Positions 30,974 through 40,446 of a stretch of DNA of 64,000 nucleotides are shown in pieces; position 1 is the first letter of the stretch, and the number at the start of each line of letters is the position of its first letter. Made by a program: the position numbers and the translations under genes. The notes beneath the pieces are model-generated. The model made no database searches, was not told the origin of the DNA, and saw nothing but the letters and a program-made list of their open reading frames with translations. Source of the DNA: Amycolatopsis jiangsuensis (lineage in GTDB: Bacteria > Actinomycetota > Actinomycetes > Mycobacteriales > Pseudonocardiaceae); NCBI RefSeq assembly GCF_014204865.1, contig NZ_JACHMG010000001.1:1240001-1304000 (forward strand). The letters run 5' to 3'.

Positions 30974-32638
30974 GTGCACGCCACCCATCATCCCCTGTCC
31001 GAGAGCGACGCCTTGCGGATGGCGAAAGTCCGGGCGAGCGCACAGGGCGCCGTCGACACCGGAGAGGTCCTCGTGAGCATTGCCGCCGGCGAGGACACTT
31101 CACCGACCATCGCGACCGGACCGTTTCGCACCGGCAGTCTGACCGGCGAATGGGTCGCCGCGCCGGGCACCGCTGTCGACGGAGTCGTCCTGTACTTGCA
31201 CGGCCGCCGTTTCCAGTTCGAGGAGCCGGCCGACGTGCTCGCCGGCAAGCTCTCCGCGGCCACCGGGTGGCCGGTGCTGATGCCCCGCTACCGGCTCGCC
31301 CCCGCGCATCCCCACCCGGCCGCGCTCGAGGACGCCCTCGATGCCTACCGGGCGTTGCTGGAACAGGGTTTTCCCGCCGGCCGCATCGTGCTCGTCGGCC
31401 ACTCCGCCGGGGCGACGCTGGCGTTGCAGGCGTTGCTGCGGCTCCGCGCGGCCGGTGCGCCGCTGCCGGCCGCGGCGGTCACTGTCTCACCGATCACCGA
31501 CTTCACCTTCAGCGGTGCGAGCATCGCGATCGGCGATGATGACGTGGTCACGAACCAGGAGCTTTACCAGGTACGGGGAGCGCTTCTCGGGGACGCCGAC
31601 CCGGCCGGTGCGGTTTCGCCGCTGAGCGGGGTGTGCCCGGATCTGCCCCCGCTCATGATGGCCTGCGGCAGCGTCGAGCGGCTGCTGGACGACACGGTGC
31701 GGTTTGCCGAGCGGGCCGTGGCCGCCGGCACCGAGGTCACCCTCGAACTGTACGACGGCATGCCGCACGGCTTCCCGGTCCTCGGTACAGATGCGGCGAG
31801 CCTGTTGCTGAACAGGATCGCCGAGTTCACCACCGAGCACCTCGCCCGTCGTCCGGCAGATGCGGTACGCGCTCCGCTGACCATCCGGCGGGTCGGCTGG
31901 GCGAGCTACGTGGTCACCACTGAACGCGGGACCAGAATCCTGGTGGATCCCTACCTTTCGGGCAGCGAGGGCATCCACCACGGGCTCCCGGAAAGTCCGA
32001 TCCGGCCGGCCGAGCTGACCGACGTCGACGTGGTGGTGGTGACCCACGCAGGCTTCGACCACCGCGGCCAGGCGCTGGAAATCGTCACCTCCGGACACGC
32101 CGTCCTGGTGTGCGGAACGGCATTGGGCGCGTCCGCCCGCGCGGCAGGTGTCCCCGGGGAACGGATTGCGGTGACCGTCTCCGGCGTCGAGGTGCGGCAC
32201 CGGGACGTGACGCTGCGCTCCCTGCCCGCCCGGCACGAGTCGAGCATGAGCGCCGAAGGAGCATTCGTCGCCGACCAGCCGCAGTCGTTTCTGCTCACCA
32301 CAGCCGAGGGCGCACGGGTGTTCTGCGGCGGTGACACCTCGCTGTCCCAGGATCTGCGGACCTGGGGCGAGCTCTACCGTCCGGAGACGGCCGTACTCGG
32401 CATCGGCGGAATCTGGCTGGGCGCGACCCGCGTCGTCGAACTGCCGCCCGCGGACGCCGCGGTGGCAGCCCGTTGGCTCGGGGTCTCGACCGTGCTCCCC
32501 GTCCACCACGTCCCCGGCGACGCCATGCCGGCACAACTCGCCGCGAACCTTGCCGACGACCCGATCGAGGTCGTCCCCCTGGCATTCGGCGAGAGCTGGA
32601 CCGCGGCCGGGACCGGGCGGCCGGTCCGGCGAACCTAG
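30974..32638 (+). CDS. Fusion of alpha/beta hydrolase (HSL type) and metallo-beta-lactamase-fold domain
   Basis: A 554-residue two-domain protein. Residues 1-285 are an alpha/beta hydrolase-3 domain. The oxyanion motif is HGR instead of the usual HGG, the nucleophile elbow is GHSAGA (Ser near 143), and the His is in DGMPHGFPVL. Residues 290-554 are an UlaG-like MBL fold. Its metal motif reads HAGFDH where HxHxDH is expected, so the second His is Gly. GGDTSLS and PVHHVPGD follow. GTG 30974 chosen because GAGGAG lies seven bases upstream. No signal peptide. Possibly an esterase/lactonase acting in sequence on one substrate; function unknown. Confidence 0.85.
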   Translation: MHATHHPLSESDALRMAKVRASAQGAVDTGEVLVSIAAGEDTSPTIATGPFRTGSLTGEWVAAPGTAVDGVVLYLHGRRFQFEEPADVLAGKLSAATGWPVLMPRYRLAPAHPHPAALEDALDAYRALLEQGFPAGRIVLVGHSAGATLALQALLRLRAAGAPLPAAAVTVSPITDFTFSGASIAIGDDDVVTNQELYQVRGALLGDADPAGAVSPLSGVCPDLPPLMMACGSVERLLDDTVRFAERAVAAGTEVTLELYDGMPHGFPVLGTDAASLLLNRIAEFTTEHLARRPADAVRAPLTIRRVGWASYVVTTERGTRILVDPYLSGSEGIHHGLPESPIRPAELTDVDVVVVTHAGFDHRGQALEIVTSGHAVLVCGTALGASARAAGVPGERIAVTVSGVEVRHRDVTLRSLPARHESSMSAEGAFVADQPQSFLLTTAEGARVFCGGDTSLSQDLRTWGELYRPETAVLGIGGIWLGATRVVELPPADAAVAARWLGVSTVLPVHHVPGDAMPAQLAANLADDPIEVVPLAFGESWTAAGTGRPVRRT

Positions 32639-32640
32639 GA

Positions 32641-32694
32641 GCGGTCCGGCACGTGGCCGGGGCGGCGGTCCGGCTCGACCGCGTGCCGGACCGC
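32641..32694. terminator. Candidate bidirectional terminator
   Basis: Arms 32641-32653 and 32682-32694 (GCGGTCCGGCACG and its complement) pair perfectly over 13 bp around a 28-base, itself GC-rich, loop, between two convergent genes. Confidence 0.6.
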
Positions 32695-32696
32695 CG

Positions 32697-34304
32697 CTAG
32701 CCGACCACCGCCCCGGTCTTCGGGTCCAGTTTCAGTGGTTTCGCCTGGGGATGGGCGAAGTCGAACATGCCGTTCAGCGGGGCGGCGAGCGCGTCGTAGG
32801 AGCCGCCGCCGATCCGGCCCAGCCGCCAGTTGTCCTCGATGAACCGCAGCACCGAGGTCTGGTCGGTCATCGTGTGGTCGACGTGGTTGACCCGGCTGTA
32901 GGGCGAGAGCACCAGCAGCGGCAGCCGGGGTCCGTATCCGCAGCGGTCGGCGGCCCCGCCGAGGCGCACCGGATGCGACGTGCACACCGGCGAATCCTGG
33001 TCGCTGTCGTGCGAACCGTTGACGATCTTCGAGGGCACGTGGTCGTACCAGCCGTCGGAATCGTCGTAGGCGAGCACGATCGCGGTCGAGTCCCACTTCG
33101 GGGACGCCTGGATACGGTTCACCTCGTCGACGACGAAAGCCTGTTCGTCCAGCGGATCGGAGTAGCCCGCGTGGCCGTCCTGATAGGACGGTGCCTTCAG
33201 GAAGCTCACCGCGGGCATGGTGCCCGCCTTCAGCGCGTCGTTGAAGTCCGCGACGTCGTACTGGTGGTTAGCCTGGTCCGTCTGCCCCACCGCGTGCAGC
33301 GACGACGGTGGCAGGTGCTTCTGATTCGCCGTCGAGCGGTAGTACTGGAACGGCTCGTGGTGCGGGCTGTAGTCCACCACCGCCTGGTCGCCGACGTTCG
33401 GATGCTGAGTGCCGCAGACCGCGTAGCCGTTCTCCTCACCGGTGGGGCGGAACCCGCCCTCGAACCAGCCCCACGTGACCCCGCGCCGGTTGAGCAGGTC
33501 GCCGACGTTGCGGCCCTGGAAGGCCCCGAGGTTGTCGGTCGCGGTGTGGTTCTTGTCCGAGCAGTCGTCGAACGCCGGGTCCGGGTCGGTGATCATGGTG
33601 CCGACGCCGTGGGAGTCCGGGGACGCGGCGGTGTTCGGGTCGACCTTCGGCTCGCCGCTGACCGAGTCCACCGGCTGCAGGCCATGCGTCTGCCCGGAGA
33701 TCAGGTTGATCGCGCCGGGGCTGGACGGGCCGAACACCGCGTCGAAGGAATTGTCGTTCAGCGAATAGTGCTGCGCGTAGTTCCACATCGCGGTCACGGT
33801 GTTGCCGTCGAAGTAGTCCATCACCAGACCGGGCTCGCCGAACAGCACCGGCTGCCCGGTGCACTTGTCCTTCTCGGTGTGCTCGACGAACTTGTCCATC
33901 TTCCCGCCGTTGAACGCGGCCTGTTCCTTGTTGTAGTCGTGCGCCTGGTCGCAGGTCAGCGCCTGGTCCGGGCTGAGCCGCTTCGGGTTGTAGGCGTTCG
34001 GGTTGTGCTCGAGCAGCTCCGGGGTCAGGCCGTTGACCGCGGGGGTGCCCGGCGCGGCCTGGAACGGTGTGCCGTTCTCGTTGGTGGCCTTCGGATACGT
34101 GCCGAAGTAGTGGTCGAAGGAGATGTTCTCGCCGAAGATCACCACCACGTGCTTGATCGGTGTGGCGGTGCCGAAGCTCTCCGCCGCCACCGCGTGCGCG
34201 GGCGCTGCCGGTTCGGCCGCACTGCTCGCGCACGCCGCCGCCAGTGCCGCGGTCGCGGCCAGCGCCGCCGCGGCGATGGTCCGCCGTCGCCTGGTCCGAT
34301 CCAC
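32697..34304 (-). CDS. Secreted phosphoesterase, phospholipase C/acid phosphatase superfamily
   Basis: A 535-residue protein. The signal sequence has an Arg-rich start and a marginal lipobox LAAAC (Cys25). The motif GENISFDHYFGTYP at 58-71 carries the metal and nucleophile residues (Glu59, Asn60, Ser62, Asp64) of the AcpA/PlcC phosphoesterase family. A late DDSDGWYDHVPSK supplies further metal ligands. The gene starts 17 bases from efeB, so it is likely the last gene of the efe operon. It may release phosphate from lipids or organophosphates outside the cell. The link to iron uptake is only positional. Confidence 0.87.
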   Translation of the reverse strand: MDRTRRRRTIAAAALAATAALAAACASSAAEPAAPAHAVAAESFGTATPIKHVVVIFGENISFDHYFGTYPKATNENGTPFQAAPGTPAVNGLTPELLEHNPNAYNPKRLSPDQALTCDQAHDYNKEQAAFNGGKMDKFVEHTEKDKCTGQPVLFGEPGLVMDYFDGNTVTAMWNYAQHYSLNDNSFDAVFGPSSPGAINLISGQTHGLQPVDSVSGEPKVDPNTAASPDSHGVGTMITDPDPAFDDCSDKNHTATDNLGAFQGRNVGDLLNRRGVTWGWFEGGFRPTGEENGYAVCGTQHPNVGDQAVVDYSPHHEPFQYYRSTANQKHLPPSSLHAVGQTDQANHQYDVADFNDALKAGTMPAVSFLKAPSYQDGHAGYSDPLDEQAFVVDEVNRIQASPKWDSTAIVLAYDDSDGWYDHVPSKIVNGSHDSDQDSPVCTSHPVRLGGAADRCGYGPRLPLLVLSPYSRVNHVDHTMTDQTSVLRFIEDNWRLGRIGGGSYDALAAPLNGMFDFAHPQAKPLKLDPKTGAVVG

Positions 34305-34320
34305 TCGGTACCCCTTCCGC

Positions 34321-35487
34321 TCAGCTCAGCAAGGCCCGGCCGTAGTGGTCGGCCGGATCCGTCACGCCGGGGAACAGGTGGAAGTACCCACCCCCGAACG
34401 GCGAGACGTAGTCGGTGAGCGGCTCGCCGGCGAGCCGCCCCTGCACGGCCTCGAACTGCCGCTCGAGATCGCGCTGATAGCAGGTGAAGACGAGCCCCAT
34501 GTCGAGGTTCCCGTTCGCGTCCACCCCGCGGTCGTAGTTGACCGACCGGCGCAGGATGCGTTCGCCGTCGGTGCGCGCGGTCCGCGGGTTCGCCAGCCGG
34601 ATGTGGCTGGTCAGCGGCACCACGGTGCCGATCGGGTCCTCCCCGTACCGCGGCGCGTCCTGTTCGGCCGCGCCGTCGAGCGGGGCCCCGGTGTCCCGCC
34701 GCCGCCCGATCATGTTCTCCTGCTCGGACAGTGACACCCGGTCCCAGAACTCCACGAGCATCCGGATCAGCCGGATCACCTGGTAGCTTCCGCCGTCCTC
34801 GGTCCACACCAGACGGTCCAGTTCGGACTGTTGCGGGTTCGCCGTGCCGTCCTTGAACCCGAGGAGGTTGCGCGGGGTGCCGGAGGGCCGTGGAGGCGAG
34901 CTGAAGCCGTCGATCTTCCACCGCAGCTGCATCCCACCCCGGGTCGCGCGGGTGAGATCCCGCAACGCGTGCAGTACGGTGTCCGGCTCGGCGGCGTTCA
35001 GCACCAGGCTGAGATCGCCGTGGCACCACTGCGGGTCGAGCGCGTCGTCCGGGAAGGTGGGCATCGTCTTGAGCTTCGGCGGTTTCCGTGCGGCGAGCCC
35101 GAACCGGTCGTCGAACAGCGACGCCCCGGCACCCACGAGCACCGACAACGCGCCACCGGGGACCTGCGGGCCGAGCACCCCGGAATCCGCGGGAGGACCG
35201 GTGATCCCGAGCGCCGCGGGCGCACCGCCGGCGGTCAGGAACCGGGCCCGGTCGGTCAGCTCCCGCAGCAGAGCGGTCAGCTCGGCGCGGTCCTCGGCGA
35301 TCACGTCGAACGCGGCCACCACCGAATGCCGCGCCGGTTCGGCGAGCACCGCCGCCTGCCGCGGACCGTGGAACGACGCGTTCTGCCCGTTCTGCCCCGC
35401 CGCGGCACTGCCGGTGAGCCCGGCCAGTCCCGCCCCGGCCCCCGCGCCCGCCGCACCACGCAGGAACGCGCGCCTCGCCAGCGTCAC
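34321..35487 (-). CDS. efeB: Dyp-type haem peroxidase EfeB (Tat-exported)
   Basis: A 388-residue protein. The N-terminus has the twin-arginine motif ARRAFLRG and a long Ala/Gly hydrophobic core. The Dyp fold shows GFKDGTANP (catalytic Asp of GxxDG), the haem-ligand His in [10 protein letters not shown] and an Arg downstream. Known role: EfeB oxidises Fe2+ (or frees iron from haem) for the EfeUOB importer. Its ATG overlaps the efeO stop by four bases (ATGA). No efeU permease gene is next to it. Confidence 0.92.
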   Translation of the reverse strand: MTLARRAFLRGAAGAGAGAGLAGLTGSAAAGQNGQNASFHGPRQAAVLAEPARHSVVAAFDVIAEDRAELTALLRELTDRARFLTAGGAPAALGITGPPADSGVLGPQVPGGALSVLVGAGASLFDDRFGLAARKPPKLKTMPTFPDDALDPQWCHGDLSLVLNAAEPDTVLHALRDLTRATRGGMQLRWKIDGFSSPPRPSGTPRNLLGFKDGTANPQQSELDRLVWTEDGGSYQVIRLIRMLVEFWDRVSLSEQENMIGRRRDTGAPLDGAAEQDAPRYGEDPIGTVVPLTSHIRLANPRTARTDGERILRRSVNYDRGVDANGNLDMGLVFTCYQRDLERQFEAVQGRLAGEPLTDYVSPFGGGYFHLFPGVTDPADHYGRALLS

Positions 35488-36653
35488 GAGATCCTCCTCG
35501 GTTCGACGATCGCCGCGATCGGCGCGAGGCGTTCGGTCAGCTCCGCCACGTCGCCGTTGAGCCGCTCACGCTGCCGGCGGTCCAGTGCGGACAGCGACGT
35601 CCCCGCCGCGGCGTGCAGATCGTGCTCGGTGCGGTCGAGCCAGGCGTCGAGGTCCTTCAGCGCCGGGAAGCGGGTGTTGAGCAACGGACGCAGCACGTCG
35701 AGCACCGCGCGCGTACCGGCGAGGTTGGCGCCCGCGGTCGCCAGGTTCGACCCGCTGCCGTAGTCGGTCCGCCCGGTCAGCTCGAACTGGAGGGTGTTCT
35801 CCATGATCTCGTGTGCGCGCAGGCCGAGGTCGTTCTGGTCGATCTGGGCGTCGCCGAACGAACTGCGCAGCTCCCGCACGTCCGCGTCGAGCCGATCCGC
35901 GACCGGGACCAGCGCCGCGGCGGACTCGCCGTGCCACAAGCCGTTCTCCAGCCGGTGGAATCCGGTGAATCCGGGGTCACCGGCCCCGCCGGGCAGCCCG
36001 TCGGTGGTGCCGTTGATCGCACCGTCCGAATCACCGAACGCGTCGTAGGCGGCGCCGAGGCGCTCGTAGGTCAGGTGCGCGGTGAGCCACGCACGCTGGG
36101 CGGCGCCGCGGTCACCCGTGCGCACCGCCTGTTTCACGCTCTCGGTCTGGCCGGCGAGCGTGGCGAGACCGTCCGCCACGTAGGCGTGGTAGCGCCTGAG
36201 CGGCTCGAGCAGATCCGCGTAGGTCACCGGGACCACGGCCGGCCCCGGACGGTCGGTGCCGCCGCTGACCGTCACTGCCGGGCCGACGAACGGCGTGCCG
36301 TCCTCGGGCGCGCACCGCAGCGCGTACGCGCCGTTGCCGAGGTTGACCGGCAACGACCGGGTCGTGCCGGTCCCGACGCCCTCCAGCTCCCCGAACACCG
36401 TGCCGGTCGCCGGGTCGACGAGCTCGACCTCCATGGTGACCGCGGCGTTGTTGCGGACCCGCAAGGTCTGCGGACCCGGCGGCGGCGCGGTCCAGCCCGC
36501 ACCGCACGCCGCTCGCGTCACCTCGATCGGACCGTCCTGCGCGGGTTCGTCCGCGCAGCCGGCCAGAACCGCAGCCAGACTCACAGCCAGGACCGGGGCC
36601 AGGACGACGGCAGGGACACCGGCACCGCCGTGGCGCACCGCGCACCGCCGCAC
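35484..36653 (-). CDS. efeO: Iron-uptake lipoprotein EfeO (cupredoxin plus M75 imelysin domain)
   Basis: A 389-residue lipoprotein. The signal ends at Cys33 in VLAGC. A cupredoxin-like domain (about 40-130) with candidate metal residues is followed by the imelysin/M75 domain (about 145-380) with HLTYE in place of the HxxE motif and [11 protein letters not shown]. Known role: periplasmic iron capture for EfeU. It is the first gene of efeO-efeB-phosphoesterase, 118 bases after a peptidase-like gene on the same strand. The usual first gene, efeU, is missing here. Confidence 0.9.
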   Translation of the reverse strand: MRRCAVRHGGAGVPAVVLAPVLAVSLAAVLAGCADEPAQDGPIEVTRAACGAGWTAPPPGPQTLRVRNNAAVTMEVELVDPATGTVFGELEGVGTGTTRSLPVNLGNGAYALRCAPEDGTPFVGPAVTVSGGTDRPGPAVVPVTYADLLEPLRRYHAYVADGLATLAGQTESVKQAVRTGDRGAAQRAWLTAHLTYERLGAAYDAFGDSDGAINGTTDGLPGGAGDPGFTGFHRLENGLWHGESAAALVPVADRLDADVRELRSSFGDAQIDQNDLGLRAHEIMENTLQFELTGRTDYGSGSNLATAGANLAGTRAVLDVLRPLLNTRFPALKDLDAWLDRTEHDLHAAAGTSLSALDRRQRERLNGDVAELTERLAPIAAIVEPRRIS

Positions 36654-36771
36654 GTCGACTCCCCTCAGGTGAACTTCTGGCGGACACTTTCACGCGTCCG
36701 TCGGCACCTGACAAGAGGGTTGTGCCGTTATGCCCGTTTTTCCGTCCGAAGGTCGCTCGGGTCAGCTCGGG

Positions 36772-38412
36772 TCAGCTCTGCCCGGGTGTGCTGAACGGCT
36801 GGACGTCCGGCTGGAACACCTGGCCGTCCGCGGGCACCTTCAGATCGATCAGGTACGCCGCTGCCGCCTCGTCCACGCCCTTCGAGTCGCCCAGGATGCA
36901 GTGGCCGAACGCGTCCACCGACAACAGCCGTGAGTTGCCCAGCTCGGCGGCCATCTGCTTGCCGAACCGGTACTGGGTGGCCGGATCATAGTAGTTGCTG
37001 ACCACCAGCACCGGCGTCTCGGTGTGCGCCTGCCACGGCCCGCGGTACGGGTCGGAGGTCTTCGCGGCGGGCCAGGCCGGGCAGGCCGCGATGTCGGAGA
37101 ACACCTGGTAGCGCCCGAAGGTCGGGGACTCCCGGTCGGCGCCGGCGGCGATGCCCGGCACCTCGTCCTGCGCGATGTCGATCGGCTTGTCCGCGCAGTT
37201 CACGCCGAAGTACGAATCGTCGGTGGTGTACGGGCTGTCCGGGCGCACGTCGGCGTGACCGTTGCGGACCGGGAGCTTGGCGAAGGCGGATTTCCCGCCG
37301 GCCTGGCTCTGGTTCTGCGCACTCGGGTGCAGCACGTCGTAGGCCTGCTGCAGCGCCTCGCCCAGCTCGGGGAAGCCCGCCGGTGAGTACAACGCGCCGG
37401 ACACGGCACTGGTCAAGGCATCGAGATCCATCTCGGTGCCGTCCGGGAGGGTGATCGGCTCGGTGCGCACGTGCTCGCGCAGCTCGTCGAACTTCGCGCG
37501 CGGATCGCCGGGGCTGAACGCGCACGCGTCACCGGCCTGGTCGCAGCGCTTCAGGAATCCGTCGAGCGCGATCTCGAAGCCCTGGGCGCGTGCCAGGTCG
37601 TAGGTCACGCCGTCGTTCGTGCGCAGCTCGGGGTCGACGTTGCCGTCGATCACGATGGCTCGCGTCTGCTGCGGGAACATCGCGGCGTAGGTGGAGCCGA
37701 TGAGGGTGCCGTAGGAGAACCCGGCGTAGGTCAGCCGCTGGTCGCCGACCGCGGCGCGCAGGGTGTCGAGGTCGCGGACCACGTCGCGGGTGGACATGTG
37801 CTCCAGCAGGGCGCCCGCGTTGCGCTCGCAGAACCGGCCGTAGTCGCGGTAGGCCGCCAGCGTGCCGGAGATGTCGTTGCGGGACACCGGGACGGGGACC
37901 ATCGCACCCATGACGTCCTGGGAGTCCTCCGCGGTGGTGAAGCAGCGCAGCGGATTGCTGTCGCCGACGCCGCGCGGATCGAACCCGATCAGGTCGAAGC
38001 GATCCATCACCTGCGGCTGGAAGTAGCTGTCCCCGGAGATCGGCATCCGCAGCCCGGAGCCGCCCGGCCCGCCGGGGTTGAGAAACAGCGACCCGACCCG
38101 CTGCCCGGGCACCTTCGCCGCCCGTTTCATCAGTGCGAGGTCGATGGTGCCGAGCGAGGCGTCGTCGTGGTCGATCGGCACGCGGTAGCGCGCGCAGCTG
38201 TACAGCCCGGTCTGATCGTCCGGGACCCCGCTGAGCTGTTCGGCGGTGCACTCACCCCAGTCGACCCCGGCAGTGCTGCCGACCCGGGCCGCGACCGGCA
38301 CGCCCGGCGCCTCCGCCGCCGCGGTCCCGGTGCCGGCCGCGGTCACCGCACCCGTCACCACCGCCACCGCCGCGACCAGCGTGCCCGCCCGCACCGCCCT
38401 GGATCCCCGCAC
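36772..38412 (-). CDS. Secreted alpha/beta hydrolase with TAP-like C-terminus (tripeptidyl aminopeptidase type)
   Basis: A 546-residue exported protein. The signal is at residues 1-35 and an alpha/beta hydrolase-1 domain follows. The oxyanion region is LNPGGPGGSG, nucleophile Ser lies in AGFSYGTLIG, and the TAP C-terminal domain holds catalytic Asp in NYYDPATQY and His in DAFGHCI. Start at GTG 38410-38412 after AGGGGAGG; an earlier GTG adds 12 residues without a site. Similar Streptomyces SlpD/SlpE enzymes clip tripeptides from secreted proteins. Cysteines occur in pairs, as expected for an extracellular protein. Confidence 0.9.
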   Translation of the reverse strand: MRGSRAVRAGTLVAAVAVVTGAVTAAGTGTAAAEAPGVPVAARVGSTAGVDWGECTAEQLSGVPDDQTGLYSCARYRVPIDHDDASLGTIDLALMKRAAKVPGQRVGSLFLNPGGPGGSGLRMPISGDSYFQPQVMDRFDLIGFDPRGVGDSNPLRCFTTAEDSQDVMGAMVPVPVSRNDISGTLAAYRDYGRFCERNAGALLEHMSTRDVVRDLDTLRAAVGDQRLTYAGFSYGTLIGSTYAAMFPQQTRAIVIDGNVDPELRTNDGVTYDLARAQGFEIALDGFLKRCDQAGDACAFSPGDPRAKFDELREHVRTEPITLPDGTEMDLDALTSAVSGALYSPAGFPELGEALQQAYDVLHPSAQNQSQAGGKSAFAKLPVRNGHADVRPDSPYTTDDSYFGVNCADKPIDIAQDEVPGIAAGADRESPTFGRYQVFSDIAACPAWPAAKTSDPYRGPWQAHTETPVLVVSNYYDPATQYRFGKQMAAELGNSRLLSVDAFGHCILGDSKGVDEAAAAYLIDLKVPADGQVFQPDVQPFSTPGQS

Positions 38413-38791
38413 ATCGACCTCCCCTGCCGGGCGCCGTGCCCCCGGCACGACGCGTCACCGAGCCGAGACTGGCACAAAGCCACCACCCGGACACCGTCCG
38501 AAAGGAGGAGATCATCCGCACGAATGCGTGAAGGCCCGTTTCGGGGAACCGGAAGCCGCAGCGGACTCCATCACTGCCGACCGGCTCACTCGCGGAGCGG
38601 GGGTGGGGTCGGATGGGGTGCGGGTCGGCGGGGTACGGGGCGAATGCGCGGTGCGGTTGCTGGTGCGGACTGCGGGCCCGGGTGCGGACCGCGGTTGCGG
38701 GTTGCGGGTGTGACGTGGGTACCCGGTTCACGCGTGCGGTGCAGTGCGGGCGTATGGCGCTGGTGCGAATGGGAGTCACGCGCGCGGCGCG
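38413..38791. other. Intergenic region upstream of the peptidase-like gene
   Basis: Three hundred and eighty bases between the start of the peptidase-like gene and the GC-rich repeat array. No supported coding region: frames here are short, biased and lack ribosome binding sites. It should hold the promoter of the peptidase-like gene. I see no clear -10/-35 pair. Confidence 0.5.
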
Positions 38792-38990
38792 GGTGCAGGT
38801 CGCGCGCGCGGCGCGCGGGTCGGGTCGCGGGTGCGGGCCGGGTCGCGGGTGCAGGTCACGTGCGGGTGCGGGCCGGGTCGCGGGTGCAGGTCACGTGCGG
38901 GTGCAGGTCACGTGCGGGTGCAGGTCACGTGCGGGTGCGGGCCGGGTCGCGGGTGCAGGCCACGTGCGGGTACGGGTCATGCGCGAGTCC
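38792..38990. repeat. GC-rich 17/18-bp tandem repeat array
   Basis: About nine units alternate between a 17-base form (GGTGCAGGTCACGTGCG) and an 18-base form (GGTGCGGGCCGGGTCGCG), with decayed copies at each end. Three identical 17-base units in a row lie near 38883-38933. Each 17-base unit contains the palindrome CACGTG. Mixed unit lengths break every reading frame, so it is not coding. The gene to its right ends at 39012, so the array sits just past two 3'/5' ends. Confidence 0.85.
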
Positions 38991-39011
38991 GGTTCGCGGA
39001 TGCGGGAACGG

Positions 39012-39482
39012 TTACTGCGGGGTGAGCAGGAAGATCGGCAGCTCGCGGCCGGCGGCGGAGCGTTCCATGGCGTAGCCGGGCCAGAACTCCAGCAGTTCGG
39101 CCCACATCCGGCGGTACTCGGCGTCCTGGAGTTCGCGGGCCTTGACCTCCACTTCGTGGCCGCGCAGGGCGACCGTCGCGCTCGCGTTCGCGCGCAGGTT
39201 GTGGGTCCAGGCCGGGTTCTGCGGGCGGCCCCAGTTCGAGCCGGTCAGCACGATATCCCGGCCGTGCGGGTAGTACAGCAGGTTCGTGCTGCGGGGCAGG
39301 CCGCTGCGGCGGCCGGTGGTGGTCAGGCGCAGCGACGGCAGGCCGGCGATGCCGACCAGGCTCACCCGCCCGCCGAACCACCGGTGCAGCCGCTGGTCGG
39401 TCGCGATGATGGCGCGGGAGGCGGCCATCACCCGGGGCTGGGCGCCGAGCGTGCGGGCGAGGGAGGCGAGAGGGTTACGCAC
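39012..39482 (-). CDS. DDN-like F420H2-dependent nitroreductase-family protein (DUF385)
   Basis: A 156-residue protein of the deazaflavin-dependent nitroreductase family. The flavin/F420-binding core is LRLTTTGRRSGLPRSTNLLYYPHGRDIVLTGSNWGRPQNPAWTHNLRAN, with the family's GxKSG-like turn and the WxxNLxAN motif. Its GTG overlaps the last eight bases of egtD, so it is translated from the ergothioneine operon. It takes the place where egtE sits in mycobacteria. Reaction unknown; reduction or quinone protection would fit a redox-defence operon. Confidence 0.88.
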   Translation of the reverse strand: MRNPLASLARTLGAQPRVMAASRAIIATDQRLHRWFGGRVSLVGIAGLPSLRLTTTGRRSGLPRSTNLLYYPHGRDIVLTGSNWGRPQNPAWTHNLRANASATVALRGHEVEVKARELQDAEYRRMWAELLEFWPGYAMERSAAGRELPIFLLTPQ

Positions 39483-40446
39483 GCACCGATCTTGCCAAAC
39501 TCACCCCGAAGCGGTGCTGGGAGTCGGTCCACCAGCGCTGGACCGCGAACCCGGCGGCGGCCAGCTCCGCGGTGATCCCCTCCCGGCGGAACTTCGCGGA
39601 GACCTCCGTGCGGATGTGCTCCCCCTCGGCGAACTCGACGACGAGATCGGCACCGGGGATGCGCACGGTCGTCGCCCGCCGCGCGCGCAGCCGCATCTCG
39701 ATCCACTCGTGCCCGGCGTCCCAGTGCGCCACGTGGTCGAACGTGTCCGGGTCGAAGTCCGCGCCCAGCTGCGCGTTGATCACCCGCAGCACGTTCCGGT
39801 TGAACGCAGCGGTGACGCCCGCCGCGTCGTCGTAGGCACGCTCCAGGGTTGCGGAGTCCTTCACCAGATCCGTGCCGAGCAGCAGCCACTCCCCCTCGGC
39901 CAGCACCTCCCGCACCGACCGCAGGAACCCGGCCCGCTCGGTGGGCAGGAAATTGCCGATCGTGCCGCCCAGGAACGCGACCACCCGCGGTGCCGTGCCC
40001 GGCAGCAGCCGCAGATCCCGGGTGAAGTCGCCGACGACGCCGCGCACGTCCAGCGCCGGGTACTCCGCCGAGATCGCCGCGGCCGCCGCGGCCAGCGCCG
40101 ATTCCGACACGTCCATCGGCACGAACGCCTCGAGTGTGCCGTGCGCGGTGAGCGCGTCGAGCAGCAGCCGGGTCTTCTCACTCGACCCGGAGCCCAGCTC
40201 CACGAGCGTGTGCGCCCCGGTGAGGCCGGCCACCTCCCCGGCCCGGTCGGCGAGCACCGCACGCTCGCTGCGCGTCGGGTAGTACTCCGGGACCGCGGTG
40301 ATCTTCTCGAACAACTCGCTGCCTTCGGCGTCGTAGAACCACTTGGGCGGCAACCACTTCTGCGCGGCGGTGAGGCCGGTCCGCACGTCCGCGCGCAGTT
40401 CGGCGGCCACGTCGGTGCGGTGGCTCTGCAGGTCCGCTTCGGTCAT
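39475..40446 (-). CDS. egtD: L-histidine N(alpha)-methyltransferase EgtD
   Basis: A 323-residue SAM-dependent enzyme that trimethylates histidine to hercynine, the first step of ergothioneine synthesis. WLPPKWFYDAEGSELFEKITAVPEYYPTR, LVELGSGSSEKTRLLLDAL (SAM site) and VAFLGGTIGNF are diagnostic. ATG at 40444-40446 overlaps the egtC stop (ATGA). Length equals that of mycobacterial EgtD. Last of the four recognised egt genes, followed by the overlapping DDN-like gene. Confidence 0.95.
   Translation of the reverse strand: MTEADLQSHRTDVAAELRADVRTGLTAAQKWLPPKWFYDAEGSELFEKITAVPEYYPTRSERAVLADRAGEVAGLTGAHTLVELGSGSSEKTRLLLDALTAHGTLEAFVPMDVSESALAAAAAAISAEYPALDVRGVVGDFTRDLRLLPGTAPRVVAFLGGTIGNFLPTERAGFLRSVREVLAEGEWLLLGTDLVKDSATLERAYDDAAGVTAAFNRNVLRVINAQLGADFDPDTFDHVAHWDAGHEWIEMRLRARRATTVRIPGADLVVEFAEGEHIRTEVSAKFRREGITAELAAAGFAVQRWWTDSQHRFGVSLARSVRA

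Noticed and set aside
38613..39575. Open frame through the GC-rich repeats giving Gly-Arg-Cys repeats
   Set aside because: Repeat units of 17 and 18 bases break the repeat in every frame and the frame runs antisense into the DDN-like gene and egtD; no start signal.
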